Assembly: GCA_902518895.1 (NCBI GenBank)
Contig: CABYHL010000003.1
Location: 1-64,000, forward strand
Length of the DNA: 64,000 bases
From: an uncultured Alphaproteobacteria bacterium
GTDB taxonomy: Bacteria > Pseudomonadota > Alphaproteobacteria > HIMB59 > GCA-002718135
Reading direction: 5' to 3'
This document shows positions 1 to 9,382 of the stretch, in pieces. Within the stretch, counting starts at the first letter, position 1, and every line of letters starts with the position of its first letter. The notes below the pieces were generated by a model, which was not told the DNA's origin, searched no databases, and saw nothing but the letters and a program-made list of their open reading frames with translations. The position numbers and the translations under genes are program-made.

Positions 1-1
1 A

Positions 2-331
2 ATAGAATCAATCGAGCTAAATAAAATTAAATTAAGTTTAGTTAATGTTTTTAACGAAGATCCACAAGAAGTTGATTCTGTTCTTAAAGATGCAGTTAAT
101 AATAAAAATAATTCAAAATCACTCCATCATTATACATCTTTTATAAATAAAAATTTTGACGAAGATAAGAAACTTCTATTAATTGAAGCTTTATGGGAAA
201 TTGTATTATCTGATGGCAAGATACATGATTATGAGTCAAATCTAATTAGAAGACTTGCTGGATTACTATATATTTCTGATGTAAATTCTGGAAATGCCAG
301 AAAAAGAGCTCTAAATAAAATTACTAATTAA
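2..331 (+). CDS. TerB-family (tellurite resistance TerB-like) protein, C-terminal fragment cut by window start
   Basis: Frame 2 is open from the window edge to TAA at 329-331. The translation ...[41 protein letters not shown]... resembles the TerB C-terminal helices. Confidence 0.7.
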   Translation: MESIELNKIKLSLVNVFNEDPQEVDSVLKDAVNNKNNSKSLHHYTSFINKNFDEDKKLLLIEALWEIVLSDGKIHDYESNLIRRLAGLLYISDVNSGNARKRALNKITN

Positions 332-332
332 T

Positions 333-665
333 ATGACTTATGTAGTAGATGAAAAATGTATAAAATGTAAGCACATGGATTGCGTTGAAGTTTGTCCTGT
401 AGACTGTTTTTATGAGGGCGAAAATATGCTTGTTATACACCCTGATGAATGTATTGATTGTGGAGTATGTGAACCCGAGTGTCCTGTTGAAGCAATACTA
501 TCAGATACAGAAGATGGAATAGAAAAATGGGCTGAAATCAATAGAAAATATTCCGAAATATGGCCTAATATTAGTGAAAAGAAAGAGCCACCACATGATG
601 CACAAGATTGGCAAAATGTAGAAGATAAATTTAAGAAGCACTTTAGCGAAAAACCTGGAGGATAA
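333..665 (+). CDS. fdxA: 7Fe ferredoxin FdxA
   Basis: [43 protein letters not shown]: [3Fe-4S]/[4Fe-4S] cysteine pattern. Confidence 0.95.
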   Translation: MTYVVDEKCIKCKHMDCVEVCPVDCFYEGENMLVIHPDECIDCGVCEPECPVEAILSDTEDGIEKWAEINRKYSEIWPNISEKKEPPHDAQDWQNVEDKFKKHFSEKPGG

Positions 666-1169
666 ATGACAACAAAAAAAAAATCTGAATTTAAAATTGG
701 TGAAGTTGTAGTATATCCTAAACATGGAGTAGGAGAGATTACAAAAATAGAGAATATGGAAATCTCTGATATTAAAACTAGTTTTTATGTAGTTAAAATG
801 GAACAATCTAAATTAATAATTAGAGTTCCTCTTGATAAAAAAGAAGAAGTAGGTTTAAGAAAAATTTCTTCAAAAAAAATTATTGATGAAGTTTACTCTA
901 CTCTAAAACTAAAACCTAAAATAAGAAGGATTATGTGGAGTAGAAGGGCTCAAGAATATGAAGCTAAAATCTTTTCAGGAGATCCCATAAAAATTTCTGA
1001 AGTTGTAAGAGATTTATTTAGAAAAAGTAGCCAAGCAGAACAGTCTTATAGTGAAAGACAAATGTTTCAGGTAGCAATAGAGCGTCTTGCTAGAGAAGTT
1101 GCTGCTGTTGAAAAAACTGATTACTTTCAATCAACTGAAAAAATTGAACAAATCTTAAATAAAAAATAA
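666..1169 (+). CDS. carD: CarD/CdnL family transcriptional regulator
   Basis: FKIGEVVVYPKHGVGEI N-terminal CarD/TRCF-type domain followed by WSRRAQEYEAKI. Confidence 0.93.
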   Translation: MTTKKKSEFKIGEVVVYPKHGVGEITKIENMEISDIKTSFYVVKMEQSKLIIRVPLDKKEEVGLRKISSKKIIDEVYSTLKLKPKIRRIMWSRRAQEYEAKIFSGDPIKISEVVRDLFRKSSQAEQSYSERQMFQVAIERLAREVAAVEKTDYFQSTEKIEQILNKK

Positions 1170-1173
1170 TATT

Positions 1174-1986
1174 TTGGATAATTTAGGTAACTTTGTTGAA
1201 CTAAATAAATCTGGTAAAATCTGGGCTATTGGATCAATTCATTCAAATTTAAAATCATTTAGTTCAATCAAAAAATATATTCTTAAAAACTTCGATTCTG
1301 ATGACAAATTAATTTTTCTTGGAAACGTAATTGGGCTCGGAGATAACTCAAAGGAAACTTTAACTAGTGTTATTAATCTAAGATTTAATTTAATGTCAAA
1401 ATTTAAATTAAAACCAGAAAAAATCGTTTTTTTAAGAGGTGCTCAAGAAGAAATGTTTAGTAAATTGTTGCAACTACAACTTGCTCCTAATCCTGAAGAA
1501 ATTGTAGAATGGATGTTCGATCATGGAGTAAATAAAACTATCAATTCTTATGGTTTTTCTGAAAATGAAGTTAAAAATATTGCTTCTTCTGGAACTATAA
1601 ATATTACAAAATGGACTATAAATCTTAATAGAGCATTATATATGAATCCTGGGCATGCTCAATACTTTTTAAATCTAAAACATGCTGCATATTCACACTC
1701 AAAAAAAATATTATTTGTTAACAGAGGTGTCGATATAACTAGACCGCTTTCTGCACAAAACGACTGTTTTTGGTGGGGGTTTCAAAATTTTTCTAAAATA
1801 CATAAACCATACAATACATTTTTGAGAATTGTTAGAGGTTATGAATCTGAACATTTAAATCATTCAGGAATTTCAAATAATAATGTTGTATGTACCTTAT
1901 TTAAACAACCATTATCAAACAAAAGCATTTTATGTGGTATATTTGGTGAAAATGGGGAAATTTTAGATTTATTTGAGAATAATTGA
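1174..1986 (+). CDS. Metallophosphoesterase (calcineurin/PPP-like) fold protein with degenerate catalytic motifs
   Basis: TTG start. IGSIHSN / IFLGNVIGLGDNSKETL / IVFLRGAQEEMF / LFVNRGVDITRPLSAQ / IVRGYES line up with PPP motifs GDIHG / FLGDYIDRGPDSKEVL / FLRGNHEEM / FVHAGIDPxRPLxxQ / VxGHT. Confidence 0.7.
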   Translation: MDNLGNFVELNKSGKIWAIGSIHSNLKSFSSIKKYILKNFDSDDKLIFLGNVIGLGDNSKETLTSVINLRFNLMSKFKLKPEKIVFLRGAQEEMFSKLLQLQLAPNPEEIVEWMFDHGVNKTINSYGFSENEVKNIASSGTINITKWTINLNRALYMNPGHAQYFLNLKHAAYSHSKKILFVNRGVDITRPLSAQNDCFWWGFQNFSKIHKPYNTFLRIVRGYESEHLNHSGISNNNVVCTLFKQPLSNKSILCGIFGENGEILDLFENN

Positions 1987-2017
1987 TCCAATCCGAATAT
2001 TCTACGTATATATATAT

Positions 2018-2884
2018 ATGGTAAACAAAAACTTCTTCTTTTCTAATAATCTTATAGAGCTCTCAAAAAAAGCAGCTATACTTGAAAAAGATGAAGAATT
2101 TTATCTAATTGACGATTGGAGAAATAGCAAAAATCCAAAATCTCTTCAAAAAATATTAAACTCTTACCTCCGTTTGGCCGTATCCTATGCGAGAAAGTAT
2201 TCAAGTTACGGTTTACCAATTGACGATCTAATACATGAAGGTGTTCTTGGCATAATGCATGCACTTGAAAAGTTTGATACTTCTAAAGACTTTAGACTTT
2301 CTACATATGCTTCTTGGTGGATAAGAGCTTCCATACAAGACTATATCCTGAAGAATTGGTCTGTGGTAAGAACAGGTTCTACAGCATCTCAAAAAGCACT
2401 TTTTTTCAACCTTAAAAAAATCAAACAACAAATTAATGATGTCTCTAGGGATTTTATGGGTCAAGAAGAAATAAACAAAGTTTCAAACATGCTTAACGTC
2501 AAATCCATAGAGGTACAAAACATGGAGTCAAGACTCACGGGTGGAGATTTACATCTTAATCAAAAAGTAGATAATGATAGTGACAACGATCTAATGAGCC
2601 TATTAGCAGATGAGCGTGAAAACCCTGAGGAAAGCTTCGAAGAGTTCAATGATAAAAAAATAAAAAAAGATTTTATCAAAAAGGCTATTGATACTTTAAA
2701 TGAAAGAGAACAAACAATTATTCGTCTTAGAAAATTTAGAGAAAAAAGTATAACTCTGGATGAATTAGGTCAAAAACTAAAAATTAGTAAAGAGAGAGTA
2801 AGGCAAATAGAAACTAAAGCGCTAGAAAAGCTAAAAAAATCTTTATTAGATATTTCCCAACAGAACCAAGAATTTTTTATTTGA
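2018..2884 (+). CDS. rpoH: RNA polymerase heat-shock sigma factor sigma-32
   Basis: YARKYSSYGLPIDDLIHEGVLGIMHALEKFDTSKDFRLSTYASWWIRASIQDYILKNWSVVRTG; region 4 HTH at the C-terminus. Start moved from 1973 to the ATG at 2018. Confidence 0.95.
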   Translation: MVNKNFFFSNNLIELSKKAAILEKDEEFYLIDDWRNSKNPKSLQKILNSYLRLAVSYARKYSSYGLPIDDLIHEGVLGIMHALEKFDTSKDFRLSTYASWWIRASIQDYILKNWSVVRTGSTASQKALFFNLKKIKQQINDVSRDFMGQEEINKVSNMLNVKSIEVQNMESRLTGGDLHLNQKVDNDSDNDLMSLLADERENPEESFEEFNDKKIKKDFIKKAIDTLNEREQTIIRLRKFREKSITLDELGQKLKISKERVRQIETKALEKLKKSLLDISQQNQEFFI

Positions 2885-2914
2885 TAGGTATTTCAATTAA
2901 TATATTATACTTTG

Positions 2915-3445
2915 ATGTTCAAAACATTCTTTTTAGTTTCAATTATATTGCTTTCAAATACTGCAATAAGTAAAGGAACTAATGTTTTTGGAGTTGGGGC
3001 TTTTGATATAAAGTTTGATGGTTCAGAAAAAAATCAAGCGACAGATTTAAGATATGAATATAGAAGTGATCAATCATTAATAAATATAGGGCCTGAAGAA
3101 GATAATTTTTTTTTTTTAAAACCTTTTTTTGGTGTTGAATATACTAGTGACTCAGCTTCATATTTCTTAACAGGAATTTATTTTGAAGATAACTTAGGTG
3201 AGTTGTTTGAGGGTAAAAAAAGTAAATATTATTTTACACCAAGTTTTGGAGCGGGTATTTACGATGATGGTTCTGGAAAAAAATTAGGAAACGATTTGCA
3301 GTTTAGAACTTCATTTGAATTAAGTTATCAATTAAAAAATCAAAATAGAGTTGGAATCTCATTTAGTCACATTTCAAATGCAAATCTAGGCGATAAAAAT
3401 CCAGGAGTTGAAATTCTAAGCTTTTCTTATCATATTCCTTACTAA
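2915..3445 (+). CDS. PagL-like acyloxyacyl hydrolase / lipid A 3-O-deacylase
   Basis: Signal peptide, beta-barrel-like sequence and C-terminal SFSHISNANLGDKNPGVE with His-x-Ser and a Glu 14 residues after the His, as in PagL. Confidence 0.75.
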   Translation: MFKTFFLVSIILLSNTAISKGTNVFGVGAFDIKFDGSEKNQATDLRYEYRSDQSLINIGPEEDNFFFLKPFFGVEYTSDSASYFLTGIYFEDNLGELFEGKKSKYYFTPSFGAGIYDDGSGKKLGNDLQFRTSFELSYQLKNQNRVGISFSHISNANLGDKNPGVEILSFSYHIPY

Positions 3446-3450
3446 AAAAT

Positions 3451-4425
3451 TTAACTAATATTTCTCTCACTTACAAATTTTATTAATAAATCCTCAATTA
3501 AATTAATCTTTTGATCCTTCATATAATTATTTATTTTAGATTTATAAGTTTTACTATGTGGAACTGAAAAAAAAATACTAAGTAGAGGGCTTAATAATCT
3601 AAATATTGATTCAAAACCTAATTTTGGTTTTATATATTCAAAATAACTATTAATTATTGTTTCATCAATTAATCTATCTTTTTCTTTAAAAATTTTTTTA
3701 TCAACCTCTTTTAATATAAAAGGATTATTTTTAATTAATCTTCCAACCATTACTCCATCGAATTCCTTTAATAGACTCTCTGCTTCATCAAGATTACTTA
3801 TTCCTCCATTGAGGACAAATGTTATATTAGGATATTTATTTTTGATTTTTTTTACAAAATCGTAACATAGAGGAGGTATTGTTCTGTTTCCTTGCGGACT
3901 AATACCGCTAAGTATCGCATTTCTTGCATGTACATAAATAAATTTAATTCCAGTTTTTGATATCTCATCGATAAACTCTTCAAAGAATTCGTAATTTAAT
4001 TCTCTGCCTAATCCCAATCTACATTTTAACGTAGCTTCAATCTTATCATTTTGTAAAGCTTCCATACAATTTCTAACAAGAATTTTATCACTCATTAGAC
4101 ATGCTCCAAAGCTTCCTTTTTGCACTGCTTTGCTAGGACAACCAACATTTAAATTAATTTCATCATAATTGTAATCTATTGCTATTTTTGAAGCTTTTGT
4201 TAAATCCTCTATTTCAGAACCACCCACCTGAAGAGCAACAGGATTATTAAAGTCATTATCAATAACATTATCTTTATTTTTTGAATAAATCAGTGATTTT
4301 GTTGCTATCATTTCACTAAATAAAAAACTATTGTTTGATAAAATTCTATAAAGTTTCCTTGCATAGGGCGTTGTATATCCCATCATCGGAGCAACACAGA
4401 ATTTTCTACTATTTTCCTTTTTCAT
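3451..4425 (-). CDS. dusA: tRNA-dihydrouridine synthase DusA
   Basis: VAPMMGYTTPYARKLYRILSNNSFLFSEM; NLNVGCPSKAVQKGSFGACLM. Confidence 0.92.
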   Translation of the reverse strand: MKKENSRKFCVAPMMGYTTPYARKLYRILSNNSFLFSEMIATKSLIYSKNKDNVIDNDFNNPVALQVGGSEIEDLTKASKIAIDYNYDEINLNVGCPSKAVQKGSFGACLMSDKILVRNCMEALQNDKIEATLKCRLGLGRELNYEFFEEFIDEISKTGIKFIYVHARNAILSGISPQGNRTIPPLCYDFVKKIKNKYPNITFVLNGGISNLDEAESLLKEFDGVMVGRLIKNNPFILKEVDKKIFKEKDRLIDETIINSYFEYIKPKLGFESIFRLLSPLLSIFFSVPHSKTYKSKINNYMKDQKINLIEDLLIKFVSERNIS

Positions 4426-4465
4426 TTAATTTTGATATATAAATAATTTCTAAAATAATAATTTT

Positions 4466-5098
4466 ATGGAAATACCAAAATTTTTAATTGAAAGATATCA
4501 ATTCTGGAAAAAGAATACATTTGAAGAATATAAAGACATTTACCAGCAAGCTTCTAAAACTCCACAAAAACCAATTGCTATGATTATTACTTGTTGCGAT
4601 TCTAGAATTCTTGAAAATACGATATTTGGTGGAAGTGTTGGAGATTATTTTATTCATAGAAATATCGCTAATATAGTACCTTCCAAAAATGATAAAGATC
4701 AAAATATACAAACATTATCTGCAATAGAATACGCACTAAAAGTTCTAAATATTAAAAATTTAATTATTCTAGGCCACTCAAATTGTGGTGGAGTTGAGTA
4801 TTCTTACAAAACATTTTTAGATAAAAAAAATATAAATGATTTCGAATACATAAATAAATGGATAAGTTGTTTACAAAATTCTTTCGACAATATCCCTAAT
4901 GATTTTTCAGAAAATGAAAAAATAACTTTTTTTGAGCAGGAAAATATAAAACAATCAATTAAAAATTTACGTGAATACGATTTTATAGATAAATTAATTA
5001 ATGAAAATAAACTAAATGTAATTGGTTTATGGTATCAGATTAATTCTGGTTTAATAAAGTTTTTGGATAACAATAATAACTTTAGTGATTTAGATTAA
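4466..5098 (+). CDS. Beta-class carbonic anhydrase
   Basis: ITCCDSRI and LGHSNCGGVEY zinc-ligand motifs. Confidence 0.93.
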   Translation: MEIPKFLIERYQFWKKNTFEEYKDIYQQASKTPQKPIAMIITCCDSRILENTIFGGSVGDYFIHRNIANIVPSKNDKDQNIQTLSAIEYALKVLNIKNLIILGHSNCGGVEYSYKTFLDKKNINDFEYINKWISCLQNSFDNIPNDFSENEKITFFEQENIKQSIKNLREYDFIDKLINENKLNVIGLWYQINSGLIKFLDNNNNFSDLD

Positions 5099-5880
5099 TT
5101 GTAAGTAAATTTAGCACTCGGAAATTTTTTAAGCTTAACTTCTCGATTGTATTTTTTAACTACATTGCCGGCGATTTTATTAAAATTAAAATAATTTTTT
5201 ACAAATTTTGGTTTTTTATCATCAATACTTAAATTTATTAAATCATCAAATACTAAAACTTGACCATCACAATATTTTGAAGCACCTATACCTATAGTAG
5301 GTATCGAAATATTTTCTGTAATCAGTTTAGCTATATCGGTTGTAACACACTCTAACAATACTGCTTTAGCTCCAAGTGCTTCAGATTCTTTTGCTAACTT
5401 TAACAAATTTTGTTTTTCTATATTAGTTTTTCCTAAAACTTTAATTTTATTAAAATTCTTATAACTTTGTGGTGTTACTCCTATATGAGAAATAACATTT
5501 ACTTTTTTATCTACTAAGTGTTCTAAAACAACTAATTTTTTTTTACTAATTTCTATCTTTAATAAATCTGGTTTACAGTGATTTAAAAGTATTTTAGCAT
5601 TTTTATATGCATCAATTTTATTATCATATGTTTTATAAGGCATATCTAATACTTTTAAACTTTTCTTAATTGTTTTATTTACAGCTGCCCCATGATTTTT
5701 CATCATATCCATAGTAACTCCTTGAGTATTCTTCATCCCATAGAGTGTTGAACCAATAGAGTCTCCAACTAGTATTAAATCAACCTTTCCATCTAAAATA
5801 TTTGCAATTGATGGAGAGTATGCAGTCAAACAGCTGATCGGTTTAGAAAAACTTTTGTGTAAAATTTTAACTTTTTTCAT
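5095..5880 (-). CDS. panB: 3-methyl-2-oxobutanoate hydroxymethyltransferase
   Basis: DLILVGDSIGSTLYGMKNTQGVTMDMM; IGIGASKYCDGQVLVFDDL. Confidence 0.93.
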   Translation of the reverse strand: MKKVKILHKSFSKPISCLTAYSPSIANILDGKVDLILVGDSIGSTLYGMKNTQGVTMDMMKNHGAAVNKTIKKSLKVLDMPYKTYDNKIDAYKNAKILLNHCKPDLLKIEISKKKLVVLEHLVDKKVNVISHIGVTPQSYKNFNKIKVLGKTNIEKQNLLKLAKESEALGAKAVLLECVTTDIAKLITENISIPTIGIGASKYCDGQVLVFDDLINLSIDDKKPKFVKNYFNFNKIAGNVVKKYNREVKLKKFPSAKFTYN

Positions 5881-5911
5881 TTTTAAATTTCAATTAAACT
5901 TTTTTTAAGAA

Positions 5912-7828
5912 TTAAACTTTTGACTTAAAATTCTTTATGTCAACAATATTGTTTTCATAAAAATTATTAATTTCTTTGATTATTGATTCCGTATCCATTT
6001 TAATATTTTGATATTGCTCATCCGGTGTCATATGTTCAACAAAACGATCTGGAAAAATTAAATTTTTTATTACTACGTTATCCTTTTTTGATCTTATATT
6101 ATGAACATAATGTAAAACATGAGATGAAAATCCACCTATAGAACCTTCTTCTATAGTTAAAATATACTTATGATTATTTAATAAGTCATCTATTAATTGT
6201 GTGTCTAATGGTTTTGCAAATCTTGCATCTGCAATAGTAGGATAAATATTATTTTGATTAAGAAACTTAATAGCTTCAATACATTTTTCAAGTCTTGTTC
6301 CTAAGTTTAAGATTGCAACATCATTACCTTCAATAAGAATATATCCCTTACCTATACTGATATCTGTAGGCTGATTATTAAATAGTTCCTCTGATCCTGT
6401 TCCTCTTGGAAATCTAAAAGCAGACGGTGTGTCATTAATCTCGCAAGATAATTCTATCATATTAGATAACTCTCTTTGGTTGCTAGGCGCCATAACTATA
6501 AAATTTGGTAATGTGGCTAAATAAGTAATATCAAATGAACCAGCATGAGTAGGGCCATCTGATCCTACTAATCCTGCTCTATCAATTGCAAATCTAACAG
6601 GTAATTTTTGAATAGCTACATCATGCACTATTTGATCGTAAGCTCTTTGTAAAAAAGTTGAATAAATTGCAACAAATGGTTTGAAACCCTCAGTAGCCAA
6701 TCCAGCTGCCATTGTAACAGCATGTTGTTCTGCAATACCAACATCAAAAAATCTTTTTTCAAAATTTTGTTGGAATAATTTTAATCCTGTTCCAGACATC
6801 ATAGCAGCTGTTATTGCCACAATTTTTTCGTCATTTTCAGCAAGTTTTGTTAGTTTTTCTCCAAAGACATTTGAGTAAGATTTTAGATTTGTTTTTTTAA
6901 CTGAGTTACCTGTATTAATATCAAACTTTTCTACACCATGAAATTTATCTTCTGACTTTTCAGCAGGACTATAACCTTTACCTTTTTTAGTTATACAATG
7001 AAGAAAGACTGGTTTATCAAATTTATTATCTCTAATGTTTTCAAGAACTGACACCATATCGTCTATATTGTGACCATCTATTGGACCAAGATAATAAAAC
7101 CCCAATTCCTCAAATAAAGTACCTCCAGAGATAAGTCCTTTAGAATATTCTTCTGTTCTATAAAGAGTCCTTGAAAGATTTGATGGTAATGTTTTAGAAA
7201 TTTTTTTAATAATATTTCTTAAGCTTGAGTAAGATTTAGATGAAAGCAATCTAGTTAGATATGTACTCATAGCACCAACTGGTTTGTCTATTGACATTTT
7301 GTTATCATTTAAAATAACAATTAAACCTTTTTTTTGTGCTCCTGCGTTGTTTAATCCTTCATAAGCTAAACCTGCACTTAAGGCACCATCTCCAACAACA
7401 CATATAACTTTTGAGTTGTCTTTATTTATATCTTTTGCAGCTTTAATTCCTAAGCCTGCTGAAACTGCTGTTGAACTATGGGCTGTGCCAAAGGGATCAT
7501 ATTCACTTTCTGATCTTCTAACAAACCCATACACCCCATCTTTTTTTCTCAGTGTCTCAATATTTTTTTTTCTACCTGTAATCATTTTATGAGGATACGC
7601 TTGATGTCCTACATCCCAAATTAATTTGTCATGTGGAGTGTTAAAGACATAGTGGATTGCCACAGTTAATTCAACAACACCTAATCCAGCACCTAGATGA
7701 CCACCAGTTTTTGAAACAGTCTCAATTGTTTTAGCCCTTAATTCTTCTGAGATTTGCTTTAGATCTTTCTTTTTAAATTCTCTTAAGTCAGATGGAAAAT
7801 TAATTTTATCTAAGAGCTCATAATCCAT
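5912..7828 (-). CDS. dxs: 1-deoxy-D-xylulose-5-phosphate synthase
   Basis: Full-length DXS: TGGHLGAGLGVVELTVAIHYVFNTPHDKLIWDVGHQAYPHKMITGR; CVVGDGALSAGLAYEGLNNAG; DRAGLVGSDGPTHAGSFD. Confidence 0.97.
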   Translation of the reverse strand: MDYELLDKINFPSDLREFKKKDLKQISEELRAKTIETVSKTGGHLGAGLGVVELTVAIHYVFNTPHDKLIWDVGHQAYPHKMITGRKKNIETLRKKDGVYGFVRRSESEYDPFGTAHSSTAVSAGLGIKAAKDINKDNSKVICVVGDGALSAGLAYEGLNNAGAQKKGLIVILNDNKMSIDKPVGAMSTYLTRLLSSKSYSSLRNIIKKISKTLPSNLSRTLYRTEEYSKGLISGGTLFEELGFYYLGPIDGHNIDDMVSVLENIRDNKFDKPVFLHCITKKGKGYSPAEKSEDKFHGVEKFDINTGNSVKKTNLKSYSNVFGEKLTKLAENDEKIVAITAAMMSGTGLKLFQQNFEKRFFDVGIAEQHAVTMAAGLATEGFKPFVAIYSTFLQRAYDQIVHDVAIQKLPVRFAIDRAGLVGSDGPTHAGSFDITYLATLPNFIVMAPSNQRELSNMIELSCEINDTPSAFRFPRGTGSEELFNNQPTDISIGKGYILIEGNDVAILNLGTRLEKCIEAIKFLNQNNIYPTIADARFAKPLDTQLIDDLLNNHKYILTIEEGSIGGFSSHVLHYVHNIRSKKDNVVIKNLIFPDRFVEHMTPDEQYQNIKMDTESIIKEINNFYENNIVDIKNFKSKV

Positions 7829-8011
7829 AGTTTAGTTTACTATTTTTGACTAGATTTGACATTTTTATATCTGAAAAAAAACAAGACTTTGTGGAAAGAT
7901 TTTATTAAACAATTTGAAATATTTAAGTTCTTTTTCCTAAAATTATTAAAGATAAACTTTAAAGTTAAAATCTCTAGACTTTTTAGAATATAAAAACTAA
8001 TTATAATATTA

Positions 8012-9250
8012 ATGTTTTATAATGTAGATCCAAAAAAAATTGATAAACTTGCACATCTATCCATCAAAAGAGGTGTTGCACTTCAAAAAGGTCAAAACCT
8101 TTTAATAACAGCACCGCTAGAGTCTTTACCCTTGGTTAGAAAAATAGTTGAATATGCTTACAAAGAAGGGGCTGGACTTGTTACTCCACTTTTTAACGAT
8201 TCTGATATTACATTGTCTCGATTTAAGTATGGAAATGATGAATCTTTTAATGTTGCAGCAAATTGGCTTTATAATGGAATGGGTGAAGCCTTTGACAACA
8301 ATACAGCCAGAATGGCAATTGCTGGTGATGATCCCATGCTATTATCTGAAATTGATCCTGATAAAGTTTCGCGTGCAAATAAAGCTAATGCTGTTGCATA
8401 CAAACCAGCTAGAGAAAGAATTACTGAATTTAAAATTAACTGGAATATAATTTCATGGCCAGGAAAAGCATGGGCAAAAAGAGTCTTCCCAGATCTTGAT
8501 GATAGTGAAGCAATTAAAAAATTAGGAGATGCAATATTTCATGCATCAAGAGTTAGTAATGATGATCCTGTAAGTGAATGGGACAAGCACAATAAAAATT
8601 TAAAAGATAAAACAGATTGGTTAAATGCTAAAAATTTTCATTCGTTAAAATACTCTGGTCCTGGAACATCTTTAAACGTAGGTCTTGCTGATGATCATGA
8701 GTGGATGGGAGGCGCGTCAGAGGCACAGAATGGTATTGTTTGTAATCCAAATATCCCATCAGAAGAAGTATTCACAACTCCTCATGCTGCTCGTGTAAGT
8801 GGTGAAGTCTGCTCAACCAAACCTCTATCTTATCAAGGAACCTTAATTGAAGATATTAATGTTCGCTTCGAAGATGGTAAAATTGTTGATGCAAAATCCT
8901 CTAAAGGACAAGATGTTTTATTAAAAGTTCTTGATTCAGATGAAGGCTCAAGAAGACTTGGTGAAGTAGCCTTAGTCCCTAATAGTTCACCTATTTCGCA
9001 ATTAGGAATAACTTTTTATAACACTCTTTTTGATGAAAATGCTGCCTCTCATATTGCTTTAGGACAGTGTTACTCAAAATGTTTCAAATCCAAAAAAGAC
9101 TTATCAAAAGAAGAGATTACTCAAAGAGGTGGTAATTCAAGCATGATACATATTGATTGGATGATTGGCTCCGGTAAAATTGATGTTGAGGGTGTTGATA
9201 AGGATGGCGCTGCTACGCCAATATTTAAACAAGGAGAATGGTGTAATTAG
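8012..9250 (+). CDS. M29-family aminopeptidase
   Basis: DKLAHLSIKRGVALQKGQNLLITAPLE start and HIALGQCYSKC / SSMIHIDWMIGSGKIDVEGV C-terminal metal-binding motifs. Confidence 0.9.
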   Translation: MFYNVDPKKIDKLAHLSIKRGVALQKGQNLLITAPLESLPLVRKIVEYAYKEGAGLVTPLFNDSDITLSRFKYGNDESFNVAANWLYNGMGEAFDNNTARMAIAGDDPMLLSEIDPDKVSRANKANAVAYKPARERITEFKINWNIISWPGKAWAKRVFPDLDDSEAIKKLGDAIFHASRVSNDDPVSEWDKHNKNLKDKTDWLNAKNFHSLKYSGPGTSLNVGLADDHEWMGGASEAQNGIVCNPNIPSEEVFTTPHAARVSGEVCSTKPLSYQGTLIEDINVRFEDGKIVDAKSSKGQDVLLKVLDSDEGSRRLGEVALVPNSSPISQLGITFYNTLFDENAASHIALGQCYSKCFKSKKDLSKEEITQRGGNSSMIHIDWMIGSGKIDVEGVDKDGAATPIFKQGEWCN

Positions 9251-9255
9251 TTTTT

Positions 9256-9378
9256 CTATTTTTTTAAATAAGGTCCAAAGCTAAGATCTAAACCAACACC
9301 AACTCTAGCTAATGAATAAATAATAACTAAGAAAAAAATTACTATAACTAAGTTTCTTATAATCTTTTTTTCATCCAT
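9256..9378 (-). CDS. Small single-TM membrane protein (40 aa), not in ORF track
   Basis: Complete minus-strand ORF MDEKKIIRNLVIVIFFLVIIYSLARVGVGLDLSFGPYLKK*; starts 4 nt after the stop of the upstream MFS gene. One hydrophobic helix. Confidence 0.55.
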   Translation of the reverse strand: MDEKKIIRNLVIVIFFLVIIYSLARVGVGLDLSFGPYLKK

Positions 9379-9382
9379 AAAA

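Noticed and set aside
501-806. 101-aa minus-strand ORF across fdxA/carD
   Set aside because: Phe/Tyr-rich shadow of AT-rich coding sequence.
7829-8011. Small ORF (xseB-like or other) in the dxs-aminopeptidase gap
   Set aside because: Only a ~35-codon Lys/Phe-rich stretch with a weak TTG start; no conserved pattern. Probably just the divergent promoter region.
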